A stretch of 37,611 bases of DNA from an uncultured Oxalobacteraceae bacterium (GCA_946480015.1 CAMLIL010000056.1:1-37611), one strand, 5' to 3'. Counted from the first letter of the stretch, positions 1-9,620 are shown. The notes: a model not told the origin generated them from the letters alone. A program made the numbers and translations.

Positions 1-418
1 CCGCCTTGTAGCCGGCGATGTTGGCCTGCGAGGACAGCACGTCCATCGACTGGGCACGGGTGATGCGCGGCACCGCTTCGAGCGCGAAGGCTTGCAGGCG
101 CGCGGCGGCCATGGCGGCGATGTTCTCGCCATCGAAAGGGTTGAGCATGCCGATCAGCACGGCGTCAGCCTTCATCAGGGCGCGTTCGTCGGCGCTGGGG
201 GCGCGCACCTTGAGCACAATGTCGGCGCCGAAGGCCTCGGCCGCCGTGCCGATGGTGGCGCCGGCCGCCGCATACGCCTCGTCGATGACCGAGGCTTGCA
301 GGCCCGCGCCCGCCTGGACGATGATCTGGTGCCTGGCGGCGAGCTTTTTTACCGTTTCGGGAGTTGCGGCTACACGTGTTTCACCCGGTCTCGTTTCGGC
401 CGGAATGCCAATTCTCAT
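1..418 (-). CDS. pntA: NAD(P) transhydrogenase subunit alpha, N-terminal part (runs off the window)
   Basis: The reverse strand encodes a protein beginning MRIGIPAETRPGETRVAATP, the typical start of the alanine dehydrogenase/transhydrogenase N-terminal domain. About 139 codons are present before the left edge of the window cuts the gene. In the family this subunit binds NAD(H) and works with the beta subunit to exchange hydride between NADH and NADP+, coupled to the proton gradient across the inner membrane. The ATG at 418 is preceded by a good ribosome binding site (GGAGGC, about 6 bases upstream). The rest of the gene and any pntB partner lie outside the window. Alanine dehydrogenase shares this domain and cannot be fully excluded, but the opening sequence is more like PntA. 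Confidence 0.85.
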   Translation of the reverse strand, partial: MRIGIPAETRPGETRVAATPETVKKLAARHQIIVQAGAGLQASVIDEAYAAAGATIGTAAEAFGADIVLKVRAPSADERALMKADAVLIGMLNPFDGENIAAMAAARLQAFALEAVPRITRAQSMDVLSSQANIAGYKA

Positions 419-596
419 GAACGCCTCCAAATTGATAATCTGTCCACAATCTTACACTTAAATACACCCTGCTTTTACTCGACTGTTGTTTCTGGATGTT
501 CTACTCGATTTAATAACATCGCCCGGGGGCCAGCCGACCAAGCACGCGCTCATGCGCACCAAGGTAGAATGACGGCTCATTTCGAAGGACACACGC

Positions 597-1100
597 ATGC
601 CGCACACCTGGAAACCATCCGTGACCGTTGCCGCCATCATCGAGCGTGACGGCAAATTCCTGCTGATCGAGGAAGAGACCAGCGAAGGGGTTCGCCTGAA
701 CCAGCCGGCCGGCCATCTCGACCCGCTCGAGACGCTGGAGCAGGCGGTCGTGCGCGAAGTGATGGAGGAAACCGCGCACGATTTCACGCCGGAGGCGCTG
801 GTGGGCATGTACATGTCGCGCTACTGCTCCAAGCGGCGCGGCACCGATGTGACCTATCTGCGTTTCACCTTCTGCGGCAAGGCCGGCGCCAGCTACGACC
901 GCCCGCTCGATCACGGCATCCTGCGCACCCTGTGGATGACGCGCGACGAGATGGCGGCCTGCCAGGAGCGCCACCGCAGCCCGCTGATGCTGCAATGCGT
1001 GGACGATTACCTGGCCGGCAAGCGCGCCCCGCTGGACCTGCTGCACACCCACTCGTCGGTGTTCGAGGGTGGCCTGACGCTGAAAACGGATGTGACGTAA
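597..1100 (+). CDS. nudJ: Nudix phosphohydrolase NudJ
   Basis: A 167-residue Nudix protein that aligns by eye along its length with E. coli NudJ (HVTVA start, WNQPAGHLE-like segment, SPLV segment near the end). NudJ hydrolyses thiamine pyrophosphate precursors and nucleoside di- and triphosphates. The Nudix box starts at GHLDPLE (residue ~39) and continues as REVMEET; the glycine usually found after EExG is replaced by Ala, but the metal-binding glutamates remain. The ATG at 597 follows a GAAGGA site. The stop codon abuts the mnmA start with no gap, so the two are co-transcribed; the nudJ-mnmA order is also that of E. coli. Substrate assignment is by homology only. Confidence 0.88.
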   Translation: MPHTWKPSVTVAAIIERDGKFLLIEEETSEGVRLNQPAGHLDPLETLEQAVVREVMEETAHDFTPEALVGMYMSRYCSKRRGTDVTYLRFTFCGKAGASYDRPLDHGILRTLWMTRDEMAACQERHRSPLMLQCVDDYLAGKRAPLDLLHTHSSVFEGGLTLKTDVT

Positions 1101-2219
1101 ATGAGCGCACGCAAACAGAAAGTCGTGATCGGCATGTCGGGCGGGGTCGATTCGTCGGTGGCCGCATGGATGCTGAAGGAACAGGGCTACGAGGTGGTCG
1201 GCCTGTTCATGAAGAACTGGGAGGACGACGACGACTCCGAATTCTGCTCGTCGCGCCAGGACTGGATCGACGCGGCCAGCGTGGCCGACGTGGTGGGGGT
1301 CGATATCGAAGCGGTGAACTTCGCCGCCGAATACAAGGACCGGGTGTTCGCCGAATTCCTGCGCGAGTACCAGGCCGGCCGCACGCCCAATCCGGACGTC
1401 CTGTGCAATGCCGAAATCAAGTTCAAGGCTTTCCTCGACCATGCCATGCATCTGGGCGCGGACCTGATCGCGACCGGCCACTACGCGCGCGTGCGTGAAA
1501 ACCAGGGCTCGTTCGAGCTGCTCAAGGCCTTCGACGCGAGCAAGGACCAGAGCTACTTCCTGCATCGCCTGAACCAGGCGCAGCTGTCGAAGACCCTGTT
1601 CCCGCTGGGTGAAATCCCCAAGACCGAGGTGCGCAAGATCGCTGAAAAGCTGGCCCTGCCGAATGCGGCCAAGAAGGATTCGACCGGCATCTGCTTCATC
1701 GGCGAGCGCCCCTTCCGCGACTTCCTCAACCGCTACCTGTCGTACAAGCCGGGCCCGATGAAGACCGACGACGGCACCGTCGTGGGCGAACATGTGGGCC
1801 TGTCGTTCTACACGCTGGGCCAGCGCAAGGGCATCGGCGTGGGCGGCATGAAGAAGTACAGGAACGACGACGGCTCCAGCGACGCCTGGTATGTGGCGCG
1901 CAAGGACATCGCCAGCAACACGCTGTATATCGTGCAGGGGCACGATCATCCCTGGCTGCTCTCCGGCGCCCTGCGGGCCGATCAGGCCAGCTGGATTGCC
2001 GGCCATGCGCCCGAGGCGCGCGCGCTGTCGGCCAAGACACGCTACCGCCAGGCCGATGTGGCATGCACCGTCGCGCCGCAAGGCGCGAACGGGTTTACGC
2101 TCGATTTCACCGAAGCGCAGTGGGCCGTCACGCCGGGCCAGTCGGCCGTGCTGTACGACGGCGACGTCTGCCTGGGCGGCGGCATCATCGCCGGCTCTAC
2201 GAACCCTGCATCTTCCTGA
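1101..2219 (+). CDS. mnmA: tRNA-specific 2-thiouridylase MnmA
   Basis: A 372-residue enzyme that makes the 2-thio group of wobble uridine 34 in tRNA-Lys, -Glu and -Gln, taking sulfur from the IscS/Tus relay and using ATP. The PP-loop SGGVDSS is at residues 13-19. The two cysteines that carry the persulfide and form the disulfide intermediate are in place: Cys102 in NPDVLCN and Cys198 in TGICFIGE. The GHYAR motif lies near residue 126. Length and motifs are as expected for a functional enzyme. The ATG begins immediately after the nudJ stop. Its 3' end overlaps the convergent receiver gene by 23 bases. Confidence 0.97.
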   Translation: MSARKQKVVIGMSGGVDSSVAAWMLKEQGYEVVGLFMKNWEDDDDSEFCSSRQDWIDAASVADVVGVDIEAVNFAAEYKDRVFAEFLREYQAGRTPNPDVLCNAEIKFKAFLDHAMHLGADLIATGHYARVRENQGSFELLKAFDASKDQSYFLHRLNQAQLSKTLFPLGEIPKTEVRKIAEKLALPNAAKKDSTGICFIGERPFRDFLNRYLSYKPGPMKTDDGTVVGEHVGLSFYTLGQRKGIGVGGMKKYRNDDGSSDAWYVARKDIASNTLYIVQGHDHPWLLSGALRADQASWIAGHAPEARALSAKTRYRQADVACTVAPQGANGFTLDFTEAQWAVTPGQSAVLYDGDVCLGGGIIAGSTNPASS

Positions 2220-2580
2220 CCATCGCGATCACGGTGTTCTTGATCGTCTTGAGCACCGCATCGGCCTTGAAGGGCTTGACGATGAAGCCATGCACGCCGC
2301 GCGCCAGCGCAGCCTGCAAGGTGGGTGCGTCGATGGTGCCGGACACCATGAAGATCAGCGTCTTGGGCGCGTGCTCGCGGATCTGTTCGACGATGCCGAA
2401 TGCATCTTCGACCTGGTCGAGCGCGATGCAGATCAGCTGCGGCCGATGCTTCTGCAGCAGCGCGTAGCCCTGCGAGGCACTGTGCGTCATGCCGACCACG
2501 CCGTAGCCGCCATCGGTCAGCACCGTATTTAATAAGTCGCGCGACAACGCGCTGGCGTCGACGATGACCGCTTTGAGCAT
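2197..2580 (-). CDS. single-domain response-regulator receiver, atypical
   Basis: A 127-residue CheY-like receiver with no output domain. The first strand reads KAVIVDAS, so the usual acidic pair is reduced to one Asp (D8 followed by Ala). The expected phosphoacceptor region reads CIALDQVED, where D55 sits slightly displaced from the canonical position and the usual MP loop is missing. The switch Ser (MVSG) and conserved Lys (VKPF) are retained. Phosphorylation may therefore be altered or absent. It starts at an ATG after an AAGGAG site, 15 bases after xni, and is the last gene of a GST-xni-receiver series. No histidine kinase is nearby, so its partner and function are unknown. Confidence 0.85.
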   Translation of the reverse strand: MLKAVIVDASALSRDLLNTVLTDGGYGVVGMTHSASQGYALLQKHRPQLICIALDQVEDAFGIVEQIREHAPKTLIFMVSGTIDAPTLQAALARGVHGFIVKPFKADAVLKTIKNTVIAMVRKMQGS

Positions 2581-2595
2581 TCGTAGTTCTCCTTG

Positions 2596-3372
2596 TTATT
2601 CCGGCTTCCAGGCCAGCATTTTCCATGTCACGCCGAGGCGTACGTCGGTCTTCAGGCGCACCAGCTCGCGCGAAAGATACAGGATGTCGCGCTCGGCGCG
2701 CAGGCGTTCGCCGATCGGCGTCTTGAGGATGCCGGCGCCGGCCATCACGGCATCCAGGTCTCCGTAAGCGTTAAGCAGCTTGGCGGCGGTCTTCATGCCG
2801 ACCTTGGATACGCCCGGTACGCCGTCGGTGGCGTCGCCCATCAGCGCCAGCAGGTCGACCAGCAGTTCGGGCGCCACGCCGAACCTGGCGCGCACCCAGG
2901 CGTCATCGTGCCACTCGCCCTTGAAGTGGTCCCACACCAGCGCGCCGTGCGCGATCAGGCCGTGCAGGTCCTTGTCGGTGGTGGCGACGATGGCCTCGCC
3001 GCGCCCTTCCGACAGCCAGCGCAGCACGCCGGTGCCGATCACGTCGTCGGCTTCGACCTCGGGCAGCATCAGCGCGTGCACGCCCTCCTCGGCCAGCCTG
3101 GCGTACAGGCCGGGCAGCGCATCGCGCAGGAACGAGGGCATCGGCGCGCGCTGTTCGCGGTAGCGCGGATACAGCGCGTGGCGCCAGGTCGGGCCGCCGT
3201 GGTCGAACGCGGCCAGCACGTGGCTGGGCCGGTGCGCGGCGAGCAGATTGCGCAGCGACGACAGGGCATGGCGCAGCGCCGTCGCGGCCTTCTCGGGCGA
3301 ATCCGGGTCGGGGCTGGCTTCGTACACCCGGCGTACGATGTTCAGTCCGTCGATGGCGAGCAGCTTTGCCAC
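2596..3372 (-). CDS. xni: flap endonuclease Xni-like 5'-3' nuclease
   Basis: A 258-residue protein matching the Xni/ExoIX family, the short relatives of the Pol I 5' nuclease domain. Visible family features are the N-terminal LAIDGLNIVRRVYEA, the arch segment PRYREQRAPMP, the metal-binding EADDVIGT, the STDKD-like segment (ATTDKDLHGL) and the helix-hairpin-helix GVPGVSKVGMKTAAKLL. The expected role is cleavage of flap DNA in repair or replication. The start is GTG, preceded by AGGAT inside the end of the upstream GST gene, which stops 7 bases before; the two are likely co-transcribed. A second-choice name is simply 5'-3' exonuclease. Confidence 0.85.
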   Translation of the reverse strand: MAKLLAIDGLNIVRRVYEASPDPDSPEKAATALRHALSSLRNLLAAHRPSHVLAAFDHGGPTWRHALYPRYREQRAPMPSFLRDALPGLYARLAEEGVHALMLPEVEADDVIGTGVLRWLSEGRGEAIVATTDKDLHGLIAHGALVWDHFKGEWHDDAWVRARFGVAPELLVDLLALMGDATDGVPGVSKVGMKTAAKLLNAYGDLDAVMAGAGILKTPIGERLRAERDILYLSRELVRLKTDVRLGVTWKMLAWKPE

Positions 3373-3379
3373 GGCGATC

Positions 3380-4051
3380 CTAGGTCAGCAGATCGTACTT
3401 TCCACCGCGCTCGAGCGCGCGCTGGTAGGCCGGGCGCGCGTGGATGCGCTCGAGGAAGGCGCTCAGTGCGGGGTAGTTCGCGCCCATGCCAGCGCGCGCG
3501 GCCGAGGCTTCGAGCGCAAAGCTCATCTGGATGTCGGCGGCGCTGAAGTCCTCGCCGGCGAACCAGGCCGACTTGCCCAGCTCCGCTTCCATGTACTTGA
3601 GGTGGGCGGCGATCTGCGGCATCACGTAGCCGGCCTTGACCTTGCGCGCAATGGCGCGCGCGACCGGCTTGACGAAAAACGGCATGGGGCCGCTTTCGAT
3701 GCGGTCGAACACCAGTTTCATCAGCAGCGGCGACATGGCCGAGCCTTCCGCGAAATGCAGCCAGTATGTCCAGCGCAGCTTTTGCGGCGTGCCGGGCGGC
3801 GGCACCAGACGGCCATTGCCGTAGCGCTCGAGCAGATATTCGATGATGGCGCCCGACTCGGCCACCACGGTGTCGCCATCGCCGATGACCGGCGACTTGC
3901 CCAGCGGATGCACGGCGCGCAGCTCGGGCGGGGCCAGCATGGTCTCGGGGTCGCGCTGATAGCGCTTGATCTCGAACTCAAGGCCGAGCTCTTCCAGCAG
4001 CCAGAGGATGCGCTGCGAACGCGAGTTGTTCAGATGGTGGACGATGATCAT
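3380..4051 (-). CDS. glutathione S-transferase family protein
   Basis: A 223-residue protein with the thioredoxin-like N-terminal GST domain (MIIVHHLNNSRSQRILWLLEE, with the cis-Pro/ES substrate segment KSPVIGDGDTVVAESGAIIEYL near residues 53-73) and an all-alpha C-terminal domain (FSAADIQMSFALE). The first-domain Asn/Ser residues occupy the usual catalytic site. Substrate is unknown; many such GSTs conjugate or reduce electrophiles. It is the first gene of the leftward GST-xni-receiver group. Confidence 0.88.
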   Translation of the reverse strand: MIIVHHLNNSRSQRILWLLEELGLEFEIKRYQRDPETMLAPPELRAVHPLGKSPVIGDGDTVVAESGAIIEYLLERYGNGRLVPPPGTPQKLRWTYWLHFAEGSAMSPLLMKLVFDRIESGPMPFFVKPVARAIARKVKAGYVMPQIAAHLKYMEAELGKSAWFAGEDFSAADIQMSFALEASAARAGMGANYPALSAFLERIHARPAYQRALERGGKYDLLT

Positions 4052-4144
4052 GGAAAGGGTGCCAATAATGGATCGGCCACAAGCTTAGCATTGTTGCCAG
4101 CCCGGCGCCATCGGTCACCTTTACTGCGCAATGGCGCGTATCGC

Positions 4145-4603
4145 CTAATTCTTGTACATCCGTGCGTCGAATCGGAACTCCCGCACGGTCGTCAATGCCA
4201 CCCGCGAGTATTGAGGGTGTTGCGGGTTAATGATCACATTCGCCTCTTCGGGAATAAGGGCTGAAGGTAACTGCATGGCCATTGCCGAGCAAGCTGCAAG
4301 CCATGAGGCGCCGAATTTCTGTGCACTGTCCGATACGGGTAACGCATTCCAGCCAAGCGGCAAGCTATCGATCTCAGGTCGCTCAAGCGGAATGTCGTCG
4401 GGAACGTCTACCGCAACGAGCAACATGGGAGGGGCAATGCTGCTTCCCAAATGCACAAACTTCTCAAGCGCACATAGCGAAATGTATGCGCTGCAGTAGA
4501 GTACCGGCATTCCCACCGGATTCCATCGACCGCCAAACAGTGCCGTTCCGGCACATGATTTATCGAGAGCGTAGCGAGGATGCGCTATGCGCCAGAACCT
4601 CAT
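4145..4603 (-). CDS. RES-domain toxin
   Basis: A 152-residue RES-family protein. The family signature is clear: GGRWNPVGMPVLYCS near residues 24-38, ALEKFVH near 45-51, and the C-terminal EEANVIINPQHPQYS. RES toxins of characterised systems (for example MbcT and other Xre-RES pairs) degrade NAD+ and halt growth. The Arg, Tyr and Glu that give the active site are present, so it appears intact. Its ATG overlaps the stop of the upstream antitoxin gene (ATGA), as expected for translational coupling. The gene looks less GC-rich than its neighbours, which is compatible with horizontal acquisition. NAD+ cleavage is inferred from the family. Confidence 0.9.
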   Translation of the reverse strand: MRFWRIAHPRYALDKSCAGTALFGGRWNPVGMPVLYCSAYISLCALEKFVHLGSSIAPPMLLVAVDVPDDIPLERPEIDSLPLGWNALPVSDSAQKFGASWLAACSAMAMQLPSALIPEEANVIINPQHPQYSRVALTTVREFRFDARMYKN

Positions 4604-5034
4604 GCGGGCCCGCCGGTAGCGAGCGCGTTGAGCACTTGGCGAACGGCGGCCGCACCCGGCTCCGTATCGAGATAATCAATCGGCGCTGCGCGATGGAAAG
4701 TTTCGTTTGGTGAACACATCCATTTTTTGGCTGCATCCTCGTCGTCGAACACCTCACGAGCCATGCTGAGCGTATCGGCAAGCCGCCAAAGTCGTTCCGA
4801 AGCGGCACTGCCCATGCTGGCGTCACGCTTGGCGAGCGCCGTCGTTTCCGGGATGCGCAGAACAGCCCGCATGCGCGCCGCAGGGACGCCAAAGTAAACG
4901 CTGGCCTGTTTCACCATTTGAACCGGAAAGCCGGCGCGGATAGCGGCGATGATTTCCTGCCTGTCTGCTGGCAGGCCGGCAAGCAAGGCAGCGAAACCAT
5001 TGATTTCCTTAGCTGATGCAACTCGCGCGACCAT
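4600..5034 (-). CDS. Xre/MbcA/ParS-type antitoxin
   Basis: A 144-residue protein of the antitoxin family that accompanies RES toxins. It has an N-terminal helical DNA-binding region and a C-terminal toxin-binding domain with the pattern SERLWRLADTLSMAREVF followed by AAKKWM, PIDYLDTEPGA and VRQVLNAL. The ATG at 5034 is chosen because GGAGG lies 5-6 bases upstream; an in-frame ATG at 5094 has no such site and would add 20 unlikely residues. It overlaps the toxin start by 4 bases. Antitoxins of this family usually repress their own promoter; repeats and a palindrome just upstream are candidate operators. Confidence 0.88.
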   Translation of the reverse strand: MVARVASAKEINGFAALLAGLPADRQEIIAAIRAGFPVQMVKQASVYFGVPAARMRAVLRIPETTALAKRDASMGSAASERLWRLADTLSMAREVFDDEDAAKKWMCSPNETFHRAAPIDYLDTEPGAAAVRQVLNALATGGPA

Positions 5035-5064
5035 AACAGCCTCCTGTTGGAATTGATGGTATTC

Positions 5065-5129
5065 CGAACGGTCGACGTGCGCAAGCGATCCCACGTGGGT
5101 GTGCTGGCGAACGGACGGCGTTCCGTTCC
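5065..5129. promoter_or_regulatory. candidate autoregulatory operator region of the toxin-antitoxin operon
   Basis: The 112-base gap between the antitoxin start and the divergent DUF72 gene holds CGAACGG at 5065-5071 and again at 5108-5114. An inverted copy GGAACGG lies on the other strand at 5123-5129. AACGGA/TCCGTT form an inverted repeat with a 6-base spacer at 5110-5127. A perfect palindrome CCCACGTGGG is at 5090-5099. Which of these, if any, binds the antitoxin is not known. Confidence 0.4.
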
Positions 5130-5146
5130 GGCTCTATCGTTCAGCC

Positions 5147-6028
5147 ATGGCTATCCACATCGGCATCTCAGGCTGGCGTTATCCACCCTGGCGCGGGGTC
5201 TTCTTTCCGGAGGGCCTGGCCCAGGCGCGCGAGCTCGAATATGCCTCGCGCGCGGTGCCCACCATCGAGATCAACGGCTCGTTCTACTCGCTGCAGCGGC
5301 CGGAAAGCTACGCCGCCTGGTACGAGGCCACCCCGCCCGGCTTTGTCTTCAGCCACAAGGGCAACCGCTTCATCACCCACATTCTGCGCCTGCGCGATAT
5401 CGACGCTCCGGTGGCCAATGTGCTCGCCTCCGGCGTGTTCAACCTGCGCGAAAAGCTCGGCCCCTTCCTGTGGCAGTTCCCGCCCAATTTCAAGTTTGAC
5501 CCGGAACGCATGGAGCACTTTCTCAGTATCCTGCCGCACGATACCGACGCGGCGGCGGAACTGGCGCGCCACCACGAGCCGCGCATGGAGGGCCGCACCG
5601 CGCTCGATCCGGGCAAGAAGCACAAGCTGCGCCACGCGGTAGAAATCCGTCACGAGAGCTTCGTCGACCCGGCCTTCATCGCGCTGCTGCGCAAGTACAA
5701 GGTGGCGATGGTGGTGGCCGATACGGCCGGCAAATGGCCCGACTTCGAGGACGTGACGGCCGACTTCATGTACCTGCGCCTGCACGGCGACAAGGAGCTG
5801 TATGCGAGCGGCTATTCGGAGGAAGCGCTGGACGACTGGGCCGCGCGCATTCGCGCCTGGACCACGGGGTCCCAGCCGAAAGACGCGCGCCTGATATCGG
5901 ACAAGCCGCCGCCGAAGCGCGCCACGCGCGACCTGTTCTGCTACTTCGACAACGACATCAAGGTGCACGCGCCGTTCGATGCGAAACGGCTGGCGGAAAA
6001 GCTGGGGCTTAGCTGGAATGCAGCTTGA
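5147..6028 (+). CDS. DUF72 (YecE-like) protein
   Basis: A 293-residue protein of the DUF72 family, whose TIM-barrel-like members have no settled function. Typical segments are IGISGWRYPPWRGVFFPEGL at the start, EINGSFYSLQRPESYAAW, the FSHKGNRFITH strand, GPFLWQFPPNF, the EIRHESF motif and the C-terminal RDLFCYFDNDIKVHAPFDA. The start at 5147 is preferred over 5099 because family proteins begin with this hydrophobic strand; neither start has a strong ribosome binding site. It ends 20 bases inside the convergent FeoB-associated gene. Confidence 0.88.
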   Translation: MAIHIGISGWRYPPWRGVFFPEGLAQARELEYASRAVPTIEINGSFYSLQRPESYAAWYEATPPGFVFSHKGNRFITHILRLRDIDAPVANVLASGVFNLREKLGPFLWQFPPNFKFDPERMEHFLSILPHDTDAAAELARHHEPRMEGRTALDPGKKHKLRHAVEIRHESFVDPAFIALLRKYKVAMVVADTAGKWPDFEDVTADFMYLRLHGDKELYASGYSEEALDDWAARIRAWTTGSQPKDARLISDKPPPKRATRDLFCYFDNDIKVHAPFDAKRLAEKLGLSWNAA

Positions 6029-6206
6029 TGACGCGCCGCGCCTGAGGCTCGGGCTGGGCCGGCGTCTCGCAGCCGGAGGCGCAGTTGGAGCAGCCGCTGT
6101 CGCAGCCGCTGCCAGGTTTTTTGCCGAACAAGCGCGGCATGTACTTCCTGAGCGTGTAGATGGCCGAGGCCAGCACGATCAGTCCGACGATCAGGTATTC
6201 CAGCAT
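6009..6206 (-). CDS. FeoB-associated Cys-rich membrane protein
   Basis: A 65-residue protein with one N-terminal membrane helix (residues ~4-19), a short basic stretch, and a Cys cluster C35-X3-C39-X2-C42-X3-C46. It starts one base after the feoB stop, with AGGAGG inside the end of feoB, so it is the third gene of a feoA-feoB operon. Small Cys-rich proteins in this position are recurrent in bacterial feo operons. Their role is unproven; the cluster could bind iron, bind an Fe-S cluster or sense redox state. It is not a winged-helix FeoC of the enterobacterial type. Confidence 0.82.
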   Translation of the reverse strand: MLEYLIVGLIVLASAIYTLRKYMPRLFGKKPGSGCDSGCSNCASGCETPAQPEPQARRVIKLHSS

Positions 6207-6207
6207 C

Positions 6208-8100
<1,893 letters not shown>

Positions 8101-8124
8101 TTCACAGTCCTAGTATTTATTGAC

Positions 8125-8388
8125 TCATTCCGGCTTGACCGACACCAGCGAAGCCTCGAAGCGGCGCAACGCGAACGTGGAGTGGCCCACCTTGACGGCA
8201 AGCGGGTCGCCTCCGAGCGCGGCGCGCTTGAGGATGCGGATGCGCTCGCCCGGCACGAAACCCAGTTCCATCAGGCGGCGCGAAACGTCTGCCCCGCCAT
8301 CGGCACCGGCCGGTGCGAGATGAATCACGGTGGCGCTCTGCCCCACGGCGAGCGCGTCGAGCGTAATCACTGCAGGTGCGAGAGTCAT
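8125..8388 (-). CDS. feoA: ferrous iron transport protein FeoA
   Basis: An 87-residue SH3-like cytosolic protein with the FeoA pattern: L-X-X-L-X-X-GQSATV near the start, then RRLMELGFVPGERIRILKRAALGGDPLAVKV and a final region with FALRRFEASLV. FeoA is thought to interact with FeoB and tune its activity. It is the first gene of the leftward feo operon. A Fur-box-like palindrome lies about 65-90 bases upstream of its start. Confidence 0.95.
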   Translation of the reverse strand: MTLAPAVITLDALAVGQSATVIHLAPAGADGGADVSRRLMELGFVPGERIRILKRAALGGDPLAVKVGHSTFALRRFEASLVSVKPE

Positions 8389-8451
8389 GATGTCGCTTTG
8401 CTAAGAATGAATGGGGTCGTCAGGTCGACCGTTGGATATTAGCATCATAAA

Positions 8452-8478
8452 CGCAAATGCGAATTATTTCTATTTGCG
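8452..8478. promoter_or_regulatory. Fur-box-like palindrome upstream of feoA
   Basis: A 27-base imperfect palindrome with outer arms CGCAAAT (8452-8458) and ATTTGCG (8472-8478) and an AT-rich core. Ten of the 13 base pairs around its centre match. Its AATGCGAAT...ATT core resembles Fur boxes of beta- and gammaproteobacteria. It is the Fur-like site nearer feoA, so it is the likely iron switch for the feo operon. Confidence 0.55.
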
Positions 8479-8543
8479 GACGTCGGTTTTTGACGAAACC
8501 ACTTGCATTGGCCGAAGAGTTCCGACAGAATACAAATGTGAAT

Positions 8544-8562
8544 GATAATGATTCTCATTATA
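8544..8562. promoter_or_regulatory. Fur box upstream of bfd-tonB
   Basis: The 19 bases GATAATGATTCTCATTATA match the E. coli Fur consensus at 16 of 19 positions by eye. The site is 50 bases upstream of the bfd start and so should repress bfd-tonB when iron is sufficient. It may also contribute to feoA control from the same divergent region. Confidence 0.8.
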
Positions 8563-8611
8563 GCAGAAGGGACAACATGGCCTGGATGCGCATCAACCGA
8601 AGGGTGTATCG

Positions 8612-8836
8612 ATGATCGTCTGTGTTTGCAACAACATCTCCGACCGCGAAATCCGCCAGGCAGTCGACCTTGGCCTGTCCAGCATGGCTGAACTGCGCCG
8701 CGACCTGGGCGTAGCCACCTGCTGCGGCAAGTGCGCCAGCTGCGCCAAGCAGGTGCTGGCCGACCATCTGGAAGCCCAGCAAGCGACCGAAATGCGCGCC
8801 ACCGCGCTGTCGTTCCGCTCGATCCAGGCCGCCTGA
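8612..8836 (+). CDS. bfd: bacterioferritin-associated ferredoxin
   Basis: A 74-residue [2Fe-2S] protein. The four cluster ligands are at the same positions as in E. coli Bfd: Cys4 and Cys6 in IVCVC, and Cys38 and Cys41 in CCGKC. Bfd docks on bacterioferritin and reduces its stored Fe(III) so that iron can leave. A GAAGGG site precedes the ATG. It lies under a strong Fur box, consistent with induction during iron starvation. It is followed by tonB 8 bases later, and the bacterioferritin gene it would serve is about 0.8 kb downstream. Confidence 0.94.
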   Translation: MIVCVCNNISDREIRQAVDLGLSSMAELRRDLGVATCCGKCASCAKQVLADHLEAQQATEMRATALSFRSIQAA

Positions 8837-8844
8837 TCCTATAT

Positions 8845-9516
8845 ATGAACACATTCGCCCACACCGATTTCGGTTCAGAACGCGCCGTCAAGCGCTTCGG
8901 CCCGATGGCTGGCGTGGTGCTGCTGCACCTGTTTGTGTTCTGGTGTTTTTACAGCGGACTGATGTCGCGCGTGGCCCAGGTGGCGCTGCCGGAAGAAGTC
9001 TACGTCAGCTTCGTGACCCCGCCGCCGCCCAAACCGGCGGCCGCCCCCGCTCCGAAAGTAACCGAACTGGCCCCGCCGCCGCTACTGACGCCGCCTCCGG
9101 TGGTGCCGGTAGTCATCGCGCCGGCGCCGCAACCGGTGCTCGCCGCACCAGTCGCTGCCGCCCCTGTTGAGAAAGCCGCGCCTGCCGCACCCGTGGTTGC
9201 CGCCGCCCCCGCTCCGGCCCCGGTCAGCGGCCCCAAAACGATTACCTCCGGCGTCGAGTACATCCAGCCGCCACAGCCGGTCTACCCCAGCATGTCCAAG
9301 CGCCTGGGCGAACAGGGCAAGGTCATCCTGCTGGTGCTGATCAATGAAAGAGGCACGCCCGACAAGGTCGTCGTGCAAAGTTCGTCCGGCTGGCCACGGC
9401 TGGACGAAGCCGGCCGCCAGGCCGCCCTGCGCGCGCTGTTCAAGCCGCACGTGGAAGACGGCCGCGCCGTGCCCGTATATGTGGTGGTACCGCTGAATTT
9501 CTCGCTGGCCAGCTAG
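8845..9516 (+). CDS. tonB: energy transducer TonB
   Basis: A 223-residue TonB protein. One N-terminal membrane anchor ([20 protein letters not shown], residues ~21-40) is followed by a Pro/Ala-rich periplasmic spacer with PPPPKP and repeated AP/VP pairs (residues ~55-130). The C-terminal TonB domain contains the usual YP segment ([19 protein letters not shown]) and ends in a VPLNF strand. It carries proton-motive energy from ExbBD to outer-membrane receptors. No exbB or exbD is in this window. The start at 8845 is chosen because it lies just after bfd; the same frame is open further upstream but overlaps bfd. Two TonB-dependent receptors occur elsewhere in the window. Confidence 0.93.
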   Translation: MNTFAHTDFGSERAVKRFGPMAGVVLLHLFVFWCFYSGLMSRVAQVALPEEVYVSFVTPPPPKPAAAPAPKVTELAPPPLLTPPPVVPVVIAPAPQPVLAAPVAAAPVEKAAPAAPVVAAAPAPAPVSGPKTITSGVEYIQPPQPVYPSMSKRLGEQGKVILLVLINERGTPDKVVVQSSSGWPRLDEAGRQAALRALFKPHVEDGRAVPVYVVVPLNFSLAS

Positions 9517-9545
9517 TCGACTCCTCCCATTGCTTCCGTCATGCC

Positions 9546-9578
9546 AACGGCGCGGCCTTTGCGGGCCCTTGCGCCGTT
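9546..9578. terminator. hairpin between tonB and bfr
   Basis: AACGGCGC (9546-9553) pairs with GCGCCGTT (9571-9578), and an inner GGCC/GGCC pair can extend the stem. Only a short T run follows, so it is a weak intrinsic terminator at best. Confidence 0.4.
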
Positions 9579-9587
9579 TGCTATCAT
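9559..9587 (+). promoter_or_regulatory. possible bfr promoter
   Basis: TTGCGG (9559-9564), a 17-base spacer and TATCAT (9582-9587) lie 34 bases before the bfr start. The -35 is weak and overlaps the preceding hairpin. Confidence 0.35.
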
Positions 9588-9620
9588 GACAGTCACACCA
9601 CCATTTTCAGAAAGTATTCC

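Noticed and set aside
510..2081. 523-codon open frame antisense to nudJ and mnmA
   Set aside because: Both plus-strand genes have complete motifs; the antisense product has no family features.
9000..9263. small antisense Gly/Ala-rich frame opposite tonB
   Set aside because: It mirrors the Pro/Ala-rich spacer of TonB and has no independent support.
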